A stretch of DNA of 64,000 nucleotides from Prevotellaceae bacterium (GCA_029226205.1 JAQXXT010000079.1:22325-86324), one strand, 5' to 3'; positions 27,712 through 36,351 are shown, numbered from the stretch's first letter. Notes: generated by a model not told the origin, from the letters alone. A program made the numbers and translations.

Positions 27712-29397
27712 CTAATTTAAAATACGACAATTATTAATTAAAGTATTATTTATCTTTTTAGATTTATTCTTATCTTGGAAACGTTTAAAATTAGTATTCA
27801 ACCAAAGTTTGTAATAATTATCTTTAGAATAATCATACAAATTAATTCGTCCGCTATCAGTGAACAAATCTCGACCATAAATAAAACGTGCAAGAGGATA
27901 GAAAGGAGACGTAAGATAATTACGAGAACCGATAAGATCATTTAAAAGATCTGGATAAAAACAAGCTAAGGAACGCCGACCAAATGTATCAATAAAATCA
28001 TTTTGCGAATCATAAAAACGCTTAAGTTGATATTGAGCTGAAAGATATAAATACTTATCAAACAGATAGATATAAACATGAACTGGATCAACGAAAGGCA
28101 TAAACTTATTAAAGTTAACCAAACGAAGAACCTTCATACAATGAAGAGAAGCATACCAGGAGGAATCATCATCAACATTGAAACGAGTAAAACCAAAAGT
28201 ATTAGTTACATCATGAACGAACAAAGAATTATAAGAATCAGAATAACGATCCTTACACCATGAACGAAAAGAGGGAACAATACCTTTAGACAAAGCAAGA
28301 GAATACTTAATATTCAAACATTTAAGAATAGAATTTAATTCATTTTCATATTCTTCAATGTGCGAGAGACAAAAAGAGTACAAGCAGTGTTTTGCATCAA
28401 AAGATAACTCACTATATCGGTAACACTTGCGCCAGACGGAATTAACAGAATCTTTGGTAAAAGGAACATCACAAAGCAAGGTGATCCCTTTTTTACTGTC
28501 AGTTCGTGAAACAAGATGAGTAATAATTCCTCTGGAGATAGACGAGAGTAACGTTTCTGAATCATTTTTGAACAAACCGATAACTGGATCTTTGCTCTGA
28601 ATGTGGAACGGACGGAAGATAGAGAATCGTAACAACGAAGGTAAATTAACATTGCCAGTAACATAGTCCGCAACATAGTAACTTGTGTTACTGTCGCAGA
28701 ATTTGACATAATTTCTGGTAAGGTTAGGATCTGCAAACGGTTGAAACGAAAAACAGTTACGACCTTTTCCTGCAACTCTGATTTTGACAGACCAGGCAGA
28801 AACGATAAAATCAGTGATTTTAGTCGAGAGTAACGGAGAATCGAAGAACAAGATACCGTGGTAATGTGGACGAAAGGTCCTGGGACCATATTCACACGAA
28901 ATATAATATCTGATTTTTTGCTCATAAGCAGGAATAGAAGATTTGGAGATTAAGAAACGGAGACGCTTAATAAAATTCTGAACATCACGTTTACAAGCAA
29001 CAGCGAAAGTAAGATCAGATGAAAGATCATGTTCAATAAAAGGAACAAAAGTATCATCTTTAATCAAATATTCACCATACTTATCACAAGAATTTAAAGG
29101 AAAGCGATCATACATATCGGAAGTACGGCCAATAGGACGGCACTGGATAACACCGTTAGAATCCTCAAAGAGTTCAGCACGAGGAACAAATTTATTATTG
29201 TAGGTAAGAGTAAAAAACACCGAATAACGATGCTCTTTAATTTCAGACGAAACACGCATAGTTTGTTTACCTGCATCACGGAGACGGCAAGCCGTACAAG
29301 AACCACAAGGCACGTATTCAAAGCGTCCAGTATATCTATTAAAAATACGTACTGGATGTTCGCAATTAACTGGCAAACTAAAACGTGATAAATCCAT
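27712..29397 (-). CDS. Microvirus replication initiator (HUH endonuclease, VP4-like)
   Basis: CGSCTACRLRDAGKQTMRVSSEIKEHRYSVFFTLTYNN; HUH motif GPRTFRPHYHGILFFDSP; tyrosine motif SYYVADYVTG. Confidence 0.93.
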   Translation of the reverse strand: MDLSRFSLPVNCEHPVRIFNRYTGRFEYVPCGSCTACRLRDAGKQTMRVSSEIKEHRYSVFFTLTYNNKFVPRAELFEDSNGVIQCRPIGRTSDMYDRFPLNSCDKYGEYLIKDDTFVPFIEHDLSSDLTFAVACKRDVQNFIKRLRFLISKSSIPAYEQKIRYYISCEYGPRTFRPHYHGILFFDSPLLSTKITDFIVSAWSVKIRVAGKGRNCFSFQPFADPNLTRNYVKFCDSNTSYYVADYVTGNVNLPSLLRFSIFRPFHIQSKDPVIGLFKNDSETLLSSISRGIITHLVSRTDSKKGITLLCDVPFTKDSVNSVWRKCYRYSELSFDAKHCLYSFCLSHIEEYENELNSILKCLNIKYSLALSKGIVPSFRSWCKDRYSDSYNSLFVHDVTNTFGFTRFNVDDDSSWYASLHCMKVLRLVNFNKFMPFVDPVHVYIYLFDKYLYLSAQYQLKRFYDSQNDFIDTFGRRSLACFYPDLLNDLIGSRNYLTSPFYPLARFIYGRDLFTDSGRINLYDYSKDNYYKLWLNTNFKRFQDKNKSKKINNTLINNCRILN

Positions 29398-29398
29398 A

Positions 29399-29626
29399 CT
29401 ACTTATCTATAGGAAGATTAGTAACTTCAATAGTATGATAATGAGCAAACTGAAGTGCAACATCAGTAAGATCACAGTGTTCAGAAAGCTCAAACATACT
29501 TAAATTAGTGAAGTTCCAATGATAAAACAACGTAAAAATTTGAAAAGCATAATTCAAATCACGGAAAGAAACAGACTTCAAAACTTGAATATCTGGATCA
29601 GTATAATTAACTTGATATAGATACAT
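29399..29626 (-). CDS. Phage small protein, 75 aa, unknown
   Basis: Packed between the Rep and lipoprotein ORFs on the coding strand. Confidence 0.55.
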   Translation of the reverse strand: MYLYQVNYTDPDIQVLKSVSFRDLNYAFQIFTLFYHWNFTNLSMFELSEHCDLTDVALQFAHYHTIEVTNLPIDK

Positions 29627-29629
29627 AAA

Positions 29630-29833
29630 TCAATGTTTAGGGTAAACAATAGAACCAGAGTGATTAACATCAGTAGTATCAACATAAATGATACGTGAAT
29701 GTCCAGAACCTTCAATAGAATGTGTAACAGTACAAGAAGTCAAAGCACTGACACCAAGAGCAGCGAGGAAAACACCACAAGCGTAAATAACGCTTTTAAG
29801 AAGGCAGACAAGAATAGTTTTACGATCTAACAT
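29630..29833 (-). CDS. Phage-encoded small lipoprotein, 67 aa
   Basis: Signal anchor GVFLAALGVSALTSC (lipobox L-T-S-C), short hydrophilic tail. Confidence 0.65.
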   Translation of the reverse strand: MLDRKTILVCLLKSVIYACGVFLAALGVSALTSCTVTHSIEGSGHSRIIYVDTTDVNHSGSIVYPKH

Positions 29834-29835
29834 AA

Positions 29836-30129
29836 CTAATCAAAATTAGAAGTGAACACAATAGAATATTTATGGGTGAAGTCATCAACAAGAATATAGT
29901 CAACTTTAGACCATAGAGTTAGAGGAATGTGAGAAGCAGAAACGAGAAGCTCGAAAAGATAACGCTCAGGATCGAAGATACGATCAGGAACAGCGTAGCC
30001 AATACCAGAAAGGAATCTATTTACCATAAGCAGAGCACGGTGATAAACAAGGAACTTTTGTTTCTTGTCATTGGCATGAACCAGGCGGAAGGAACTGCCA
30101 TCATTGGGGGAAATCAACTTGTAAATCAT
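29836..30129 (-). CDS. First phage ORF, 97 aa, unknown
   Basis: Starts 6 nt inside attR; same strand and tight packing. Confidence 0.6.
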   Translation of the reverse strand: MIYKLISPNDGSSFRLVHANDKKQKFLVYHRALLMVNRFLSGIGYAVPDRIFDPERYLFELLVSASHIPLTLWSKVDYILVDDFTHKYSIVFTSNFD

Positions 30130-30134
30130 ATTAT

Positions 30135-30154
30135 AATCGACATTATGATAAATA
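30135..30154. repeat. Right attachment repeat (attR), dif-like
   Basis: AATCGACATTATGATAAATA; TTATGATAAAT matches the E. coli XerD arm TTATGTTAAAT at 10/11. Confidence 0.85.
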
Positions 30155-30186
30155 GATAGTTATAACCATCTTCCCCCTTATCTATT

Positions 30187-30212
30187 GGTGGCCGCATTGT
30201 TGCGGCCACGCA
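30187..30212. repeat. GGTGGCCGC..GCGGCCACGCA palindromic repeat copy
   Basis: ggtggccgcattgttgcggccacgca. Confidence 0.75.
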
Positions 30213-30240
30213 GAGAGAGATAATCCACGATATGCGGACA

Positions 30241-30756
30241 TTATTGTACTAATTCACCATAAAACGAAATGGGTTCACGCTCTTTGGCCCATACGGAGAC
30301 GTAACTCTTGCCATTGGTGAATATGTCGAGCTGATAGGTCAATTGGTCCTCGCCATTGTCAATGTTCATTTTGATGAGATATTCTCCGTCTTTCGGTACC
30401 GTCATTGTATAATGGCCAATTGTAGCAGTAAAGTTCAAGCCTTTCCCACCACCGTATGGCACATTGTATGCCCGACCGAAATACGGCAGATAAGAAATGA
30501 TGCTATCGCCGTGAACTTCCAGAGAGTAACCATCGTCGAGATGACGTGATGGTCCAGCCATCGGCTGCATCTCATTGATATCGATGCAGTAATGACGGTC
30601 ATTAATCATTTTCTTTACGTTCTCTACTCTCTTGACGCTCAGCTGTGCTTTCTCCGCCGACGTCAGTCTCGTGCCCGTACAGGACACTGTCAGCATCGAA
30701 AGGATGCCGACGAGTCCCGTGAGCAACCATTTAGAAATATCATTACCTTTCAACAT
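30241..30756 (-). CDS. DUF4251-like lipoprotein
   Basis: Lipobox LTVSC; SYLPYFGRAYNVPYGGGKGLNF region. Confidence 0.75.
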   Translation of the reverse strand: MLKGNDISKWLLTGLVGILSMLTVSCTGTRLTSAEKAQLSVKRVENVKKMINDRHYCIDINEMQPMAGPSRHLDDGYSLEVHGDSIISYLPYFGRAYNVPYGGGKGLNFTATIGHYTMTVPKDGEYLIKMNIDNGEDQLTYQLDIFTNGKSYVSVWAKEREPISFYGELVQ

Positions 30757-31802
30757 ATTCTATTTATCATAATTTGTTCCAAGGCCTTGTCCAACCCTTG
30801 GATGTCGTCCTCCGTTGTTGCCCAACTCGTGACGAAACGACAGAGGATGTTGCCATTCTGTATCGGAGCCCATACCTCAAAGGCGATCAACTTCATCAAG
30901 GCCTCTTTCTGTGCCCGACTGAGGATGACGAATTGCTGGTTTGTAGGACTGTCTATGCCCATACGGTAACCATGGCGCTGGAACTTGTCACGGAGGGCAT
31001 GAGCCATCTCGATGGCATGACGGGATACCTTGAAGTAAAGATTGTCGGTGAAGAGCGTCTCAAACTGGATTCCAAGCATGCGGCCTTTGGCCAACAGAGC
31101 TCCATGACGTTTGACGATGGTGAAGAGATATTTAGGTGCATGCGTGTTTGTATAGACAACGGCCTCACCGAACATCGCTCCCACTTTTGTGCCACCAATA
31201 TAGAACACGTCACAATGCCGTGCCAGGAATTTCATATCGACATCATTCTCGTCGGCCATCATTCCGTAGCCCAGACGGGCACCGTCGATGAAGAGTTTCA
31301 AGTCGTGACGCTGGCATGCGGCATAGATATCCGCCAGTTCCTGACGGTTGTAGAGCATTCCGAGTTCCGTGGGTTCCGTGATATATACCATTCCCGGCTG
31401 GACCATATGGGGAAAAGTCTCGTCGGCATGAAAGGCGTTCATATAATCGTCGATCTGCTTCGCCGTCAATTTACTCTCCTCCCCTTTCAGTGCAATGACC
31501 TTATGACCGAAGGCCTCCACGGCACCGGACTCATGGACATTGATATGTCCCGTATCTGCACAGATGACACCCTCGCAGCCTTGCAGCAGTGAGTCGATGA
31601 CCGTCGTATTCGTCTGTGTGCCACCGATGAGAAAAACTATTTCAGCCTCGGGCATATCGATGAGTTGGCGGATTTTGGCCTTTGCACGGTCACAATGGGG
31701 ATCGAAACCGTAGCCTGACGTCTTTTCGTTGTTGGTTGCTACAAACTGCTGAAGAATTTCCGGCAGTGTACCGTTGTTGTAATCACTTTCAAACGAAATC
31801 AT
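30750..31802 (-). CDS. Threonine aldolase / beta-eliminating lyase family PLP enzyme
   Basis: FESDYNNGTLPEILQQF, FLIGGTQTNTTVIDSLLQ, FIDGARLGYGM, FYIGGTKVGAMFGEAVV. Confidence 0.92.
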   Translation of the reverse strand: MISFESDYNNGTLPEILQQFVATNNEKTSGYGFDPHCDRAKAKIRQLIDMPEAEIVFLIGGTQTNTTVIDSLLQGCEGVICADTGHINVHESGAVEAFGHKVIALKGEESKLTAKQIDDYMNAFHADETFPHMVQPGMVYITEPTELGMLYNRQELADIYAACQRHDLKLFIDGARLGYGMMADENDVDMKFLARHCDVFYIGGTKVGAMFGEAVVYTNTHAPKYLFTIVKRHGALLAKGRMLGIQFETLFTDNLYFKVSRHAIEMAHALRDKFQRHGYRMGIDSPTNQQFVILSRAQKEALMKLIAFEVWAPIQNGNILCRFVTSWATTEDDIQGLDKALEQIMINRIC

Positions 31803-31824
31803 TTTTCTATCTTCTAGAATCTGC

Positions 31825-32280
31825 TTATTTCTCTTTTAGAATCTGTTCAGCATGCTCTTTAACCTTGATCTGTTTGGGACGGTAGATCTCCGTGATGACA
31901 CCATTTTCGTCCGTGACGAAGGTGGTACGGAAAGTTCCCATGGAGACCTTACCATACATCTTCTTCTCACCATAGGCACCAAGTTCTGTGACGAGGGTCT
32001 TGTCGACATCGGCGATGAGCGGGAAAGGAAGGTTATATTTTGCGATGAATTTCTGATGGCTTGCGGCATTCTGGATGCTCACACCGACGACGGCATAACC
32101 CTGGGCCAGCAGCCGCTCATAATTATCACGGAGGTTACAGGCCTCATTCGTACAACCCGGTGTCATATCGCGGGGATAGACGTAGAGTACGAGTTTCTTA
32201 CCCTTGAAATCGCTGAGTTTAACCTCTTTGCCGTCCTGGTCCATGCCCAGGTTCTCCGGCAGTTTCTGTCCTATTTCCAT
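31825..32280 (-). CDS. bcp: Thioredoxin-dependent thiol peroxidase (BCP/PrxQ)
   Basis: YVYPRDMTPGCTNEACNLRDNY; VVGVSIQNAASHQKFIAKYNLPFPLIAD. Confidence 0.94.
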   Translation of the reverse strand: MEIGQKLPENLGMDQDGKEVKLSDFKGKKLVLYVYPRDMTPGCTNEACNLRDNYERLLAQGYAVVGVSIQNAASHQKFIAKYNLPFPLIADVDKTLVTELGAYGEKKMYGKVSMGTFRTTFVTDENGVITEIYRPKQIKVKEHAEQILKEK

Positions 32281-32341
32281 ATTTGTTGTGTTATATATTG
32301 TTTTTGCTTTTTTACCTTTCTAATTTTTTACCTTCTTACTT

Positions 32342-33076
32342 CTAACTGACGCTCCAAAGGATGAGACAGCCGCTGATGCCGATATAGGCGTATACGATAT
32401 AGCGGAAGATCTTGTTGGGGATACGCTTGAAGACGAACGCGCCAAGACTCATGCCGATCACTACCCCACCGAGCCCGTAGAGATAGGAGATGCCGACGGC
32501 CTTCGTCAGGAAGCCATTATATGCTCTGACTGCCGTCATTAGCAGATTGCCACAGAGAAAATAGGTCTGAGCCAACGCCATATATTCATTCTTATCCTTT
32601 GATGCTGAAACGAAATAGAGTACGGCGGGCGGACCTTGCATACCAAAGAAACCTCCCATGAGACCGCTCAGTGTTCCTGCCGTGAGCTGTGTGGGAATTG
32701 TGGCGGGAATTTTGATCCGCTGACTGAAGAAGGCGAAATAGATGCTCACCAGAATAAGGACCACACCGAGGATACGGCGCAGAAGAATGTCATCCATCCG
32801 TTTCAGGCAGAAGATGGCGGCTGCCGAGACTACCATGAATGTCAGTAGGATCGGCAACAACCGACGGACATGCAACTGCCTACGCATGCGGAAACTCACC
32901 ACGGCGGAGGTCGTCATGGCCAGAAGACCAGAGAGGGTTGTCGCCTCACCATAGGACGGCAGAAGGAATGGCAGTGCCGTCATGATGAAGATGCCAAAAC
33001 CGAAGCCTGTGGTCCGTTGTACGAAACTGGCACCGATGCTCAGCAGAAACAGGAAAATCATTGTTGTTGTCACCAT
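32342..33076 (-). CDS. Sulfite exporter TauE/SafE family protein
   Basis: Multi-TM; GASFVQRTTGFGFGIFIMTALPFLLPS; TAGTLSGLMGGFFGMQGPPAVLYF. Confidence 0.9.
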   Translation of the reverse strand: MVTTTMIFLFLLSIGASFVQRTTGFGFGIFIMTALPFLLPSYGEATTLSGLLAMTTSAVVSFRMRRQLHVRRLLPILLTFMVVSAAAIFCLKRMDDILLRRILGVVLILVSIYFAFFSQRIKIPATIPTQLTAGTLSGLMGGFFGMQGPPAVLYFVSASKDKNEYMALAQTYFLCGNLLMTAVRAYNGFLTKAVGISYLYGLGGVVIGMSLGAFVFKRIPNKIFRYIVYAYIGISGCLILWSVS

Positions 33077-33109
33077 ATTCTATCTGTCAATACAGTTGCA
33101 AAGATACAA

Positions 33110-33143
33110 AAATATCGGGAAAAGAAAAGTTTTCCCGATATTT
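33110..33143 (-). terminator. Intrinsic terminator candidate between 33206 CDS and tauE-like gene
   Basis: AAATATCGGGAAAA ... TTTTCCCGATATTT inverted repeat. Confidence 0.6.
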
Positions 33144-33205
33144 TTTTGTGTGGAGGAACATGTTAATCATGTCCATACCATTGCGGACCATGATAAATCA
33201 TGTCC

Positions 33206-33496
33206 CTACTTACGCGGAGCCGGTTTTTTCTTACCCTTGGCTTTCTTGCCCTTCTTGGCCTTGGCTTTAGACTTGGGAGCCGGAGCTGGTTTCTTGACTT
33301 CCTTGGTCTGCTTCTTGGCCTCGGCGTTCTCCTCATGATAAGTGGCTGTGCTGACACCGTCTACCTTCTTCTGTTTCTTGGCGGTCTGCTGCTTGTTATC
33401 CTGAGAAGCTTGACCGTTCATACTGTTGGCGACAGCCGGTGCGGAGAGCAGCATCACGGCGGCAGCCATCATCATCAATGTTTTTTTCATCTTCAT
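33206..33496 (-). CDS. Small secreted Lys/Ala/Pro-rich basic protein
   Basis: Signal peptide MKMKKTLMMMAAAVMLLSAPAVA; tail KKPAPAPKSKAKAKKGKKAKGKKKPAPRK. Confidence 0.65.
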   Translation of the reverse strand: MKMKKTLMMMAAAVMLLSAPAVANSMNGQASQDNKQQTAKKQKKVDGVSTATYHEENAEAKKQTKEVKKPAPAPKSKAKAKKGKKAKGKKKPAPRK

Positions 33497-33653
33497 TTGT
33501 TTTTTTGGTTGAACCGTTATTTAGACGATGAAGACGTGGAAAGGTTTAATCTGTTATTTTCGTAAACATTACAAAAATGTTAAATATTCACGGATAATTT
33601 GGTCGTGTCAGAATATTGTTGTAACTTCGTGGTGTCAAAAACAAAAAGGGCTT

Positions 33654-34292
33654 ATGAAACAGATTATTTTCACATGGTTGTTCCTCTTGGTGGCCGTCGT
33701 CGCCTATGGACAGCAAGATAGTAGTAACATAATAAACAACAAAAACATGAGTACAGTTTACGATTTCACGTTGAAAGACAAGAAAGGCCAGGATGTGAGC
33801 CTTTCAGAGTATAAGGGTAAGGTATTGCTTATCGTCAATACCGCAACGGGTTGTGGCTTTACGCCCCAGTATAAGGAGTTGGAGGCCATGTATGCCCGTC
33901 TGAAGGATAAGGGTTTCGAGATCCTCGATATTCCCTGTGACCAGTTCGGTCATCAGGCTCCAGGCAGTGATGAGGAGATCACGAAGTTCTGTACGCTGAA
34001 GTTCGGTACCGACTTCCCTCAGTTCAAGAAGAGTGAGGTCAACGGAAAGGATGAGTTGCCTCTCTATACCTGGCTGAAGAGTCAGAAACCTGTCACCGGA
34101 ACTTACGAGCCTAAACTCGCTAAGGTGATGGAGAAACTATATAATAAGGTGAATCCGGAGCCGCGTAAGAAAGACGATATCCAGTGGAACTTCACGAAGT
34201 TCCTCATCAACCGCGATGGTGCCGTCGTTGCCCGTTTTGAGCCGACGGAAGATATGAAGACCGTCGAGGCCGCCGTTGAGGCACAACTGTAA
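33654..34292 (+). CDS. Glutathione peroxidase family protein (secreted)
   Basis: LLIVNTATGCGFTPQYKELEAMY, IPCDQFGHQAPGSDEEI, WNFTKFLINRDG; start moved to MKQIIFTW. Confidence 0.93.
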   Translation: MKQIIFTWLFLLVAVVAYGQQDSSNIINNKNMSTVYDFTLKDKKGQDVSLSEYKGKVLLIVNTATGCGFTPQYKELEAMYARLKDKGFEILDIPCDQFGHQAPGSDEEITKFCTLKFGTDFPQFKKSEVNGKDELPLYTWLKSQKPVTGTYEPKLAKVMEKLYNKVNPEPRKKDDIQWNFTKFLINRDGAVVARFEPTEDMKTVEAAVEAQL

Positions 34293-34377
34293 TACACCCG
34301 TAGGGACATGATTTATCATGTTCTTCCTCATAAGTAGGGACATCATTTATTATGTTCCGAATGACGGGGATATAAAT

Positions 34378-34444
34378 AAAAGACAGAATAACAGATCAAA
34401 CATATTTTTATGCTGTATATGTAAAATCTGTTACTCTGTCTTTT
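34378..34444. terminator. Long stem-loop, 19-bp arms (18/19 paired), terminator-like
   Basis: AAAAGACAGAATAACAGAT ... ATCTGTTACTCTGTCTTTT. Confidence 0.7.
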
Positions 34445-34606
34445 CTATTGGTCGGAACATGATAATTCCTTGTTGGCTTGGGCGATGGCCATAGGCTATA
34501 TCATGTTTTTTGTTTAAGTTTCAATGAATATCTTTGGCAAAAATAGAAAAATATTCATACCATCCAAATATTTTCGCTATCTTTGCAAAAATAAATTTCG
34601 GAAATT

Positions 34607-35098
34607 ATGAATTATATCAATAACACTGTACGTCGTCAGGACAGACTGATGGACGAAGCACGAGCCAGAGAGATTCTCCGAACGACAGAATATGGTGTTT
34701 TATCCCTTACCGACGGCGATCAGCCCTATGGCATTCCCGTCAATTTCATCTGGGATGGCAAAGACAGTATCTATATCCATTGTGCTCCCGAGGGTCGAAA
34801 GTTGCGTATCATTGAGAAGAACCCGCTCGTCTCCCTCTGTGCCATCGGGAATGTTCATCTGCTGCCACGGAATTTCACGACCGAGTATGAGAGTGTCATC
34901 GTTTTCGGCAAGGCCCATATCCATCTCCCGGAGGAAGAGCGTATGGCGGCCCTTCATCTGCTCATTGACAAGCTCTCACCCGATTTTAAGGAGATTGGTG
35001 ACAAGTATGCCCATGCCAGTTTTCATCGTACAGAGATTATCCGCATTGACATCACCGATTTCTCCGGAAAATGCAAACATGTAAAATCTGCTGACTAA
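34607..35098 (+). CDS. Pyridoxamine 5'-phosphate oxidase family protein (NimA-like)
   Basis: RTTEYGVLSLTDGDQPYGIPVNFIWDGKDSIYIHCAPEGRKLRII. Confidence 0.9.
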   Translation: MNYINNTVRRQDRLMDEARAREILRTTEYGVLSLTDGDQPYGIPVNFIWDGKDSIYIHCAPEGRKLRIIEKNPLVSLCAIGNVHLLPRNFTTEYESVIVFGKAHIHLPEEERMAALHLLIDKLSPDFKEIGDKYAHASFHRTEIIRIDITDFSGKCKHVKSAD

Positions 35099-35099
35099 T

Positions 35100-35837
35100 A
35101 TGACTCAGAAAGCTGTGATCATGGGTGCCTCCTCGGGTATGGGACTCGAGGTGGCGAAGGTTCTGCTTCGGAAAGGCTGGACGCTGGGACTGGCGGCACG
35201 CCGGCAGGAGGCGATAGAGAAGCTCCGTGATTCCTATCCCGGACAGGTGTTTGCCGCAAGCATCGATATTACGCGTGATGATGCCGATGAGGCATTGCTG
35301 TCGCTGATCCATGAGATGGGAGGAATCGATCTCTATCTCCATGTTTCGGGCATCGGTTATCAGAACTTGTCGCTGACAGCGGATAAGGAACTACGAACCG
35401 TCAATACTAATGGTCTCGGCTTCACAAGGATGGTTGGTGCTGCCTACCGTTATTTTGCGGAAAAAGGCGGTGGACATATCGCTGCTATCTCCTCTATTGC
35501 GGGAACGAAAGGACTCGGTGCGGCACCGGCCTACAGTGCCACGAAAGCCTTTCAGAATGTCTATCTCCAGGCGTTGGAGCAACAGGCCCATCTCCGTCGC
35601 CTTCCTATCTATTTCACCGATATTCGTCCTGGCTTTGTCCGTACGTCGCTCCTCGATGATGGTCATCATTATCCGATGTTGATGGATCCCCATTTCGTGG
35701 CTCGCCGGATTGTTCGGGCCATTCTCCATCATCGGCATGTCGTTGTCATCGATGGCCGTTACCGCGTCTTGACTTTCCTTTGGCGCCTCCTCCCCTCTTG
35801 GCTGTGGAGAAGATTGAATATTAAAACCAAGATGTGA
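35100..35837 (+). CDS. SDR family NAD(P)-dependent oxidoreductase
   Basis: AVIMGASSGMGLEVAKVL; YSATKAFQNVYLQAL. Confidence 0.93.
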   Translation: MTQKAVIMGASSGMGLEVAKVLLRKGWTLGLAARRQEAIEKLRDSYPGQVFAASIDITRDDADEALLSLIHEMGGIDLYLHVSGIGYQNLSLTADKELRTVNTNGLGFTRMVGAAYRYFAEKGGGHIAAISSIAGTKGLGAAPAYSATKAFQNVYLQALEQQAHLRRLPIYFTDIRPGFVRTSLLDDGHHYPMLMDPHFVARRIVRAILHHRHVVVIDGRYRVLTFLWRLLPSWLWRRLNIKTKM

Positions 35838-35884
35838 CAGCAGACTTGTAGACGAACAGATGCAGTGGCAGAAAAGAATGTCAC

Positions 35885-36230
35885 TGACTGTTTTTTGACC
35901 GTGATTTTCCTCAAAAAACGGTTAGAGAAATTTTTTATTCTAGCGTTGAAATGGACGAATTTCAGCCATAGCCATCGAAAACAACAGAGAAAATTTTGTA
36001 AACAACGTGTTTAGAAAATTATCTCATATAGATACGGGTCGTAAATGCCATACTTATGACTCGTAAATACCATAGAAAATCTGCATTTTTATTAAATGAC
36101 GGTTGATTTCCTATGGATTTATGCGAGTATTTATGCATGATATGGAGGCGTATTGCTGTCTTAAAAATATATAGTACTAATAATCAATGACTTATATAAA
36201 AGCTGCAGAATTCTCAAATTTGCGGACGCT
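35885..36230. repeat. ~330-bp intergenic element, copy A
   Basis: Collinear conserved blocks with 58377-58713. Confidence 0.65.
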
Positions 36231-36279
36231 ACTCTGTTCGCTGATCTCCATGACCATTTTGAACCTTTGTCAGACATGA

Positions 36280-36314
36280 AAAAAGGTGGTCATAAAGTCC
36301 ATACCCACCTTTTT
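36280..36314. terminator. Terminator-like hairpin next to element copy A
   Basis: AAAAAGGTGG ... CCACCTTTTT. Confidence 0.55.
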
Positions 36315-36351
36315 ATTGACCTTAATCTGTATAATTCATAGATCCTATTGT

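Larger units (their letters stand above)
23302..30154. mobile_element. Integrated Microviridae provirus (Alpavirinae-like), ~6.83 kb
   Basis: Seven minus-strand ORFs including microvirus-type Rep, major capsid and pilot proteins; flanked by a near-perfect direct repeat; composition differs from flanks. Confidence 0.92.
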
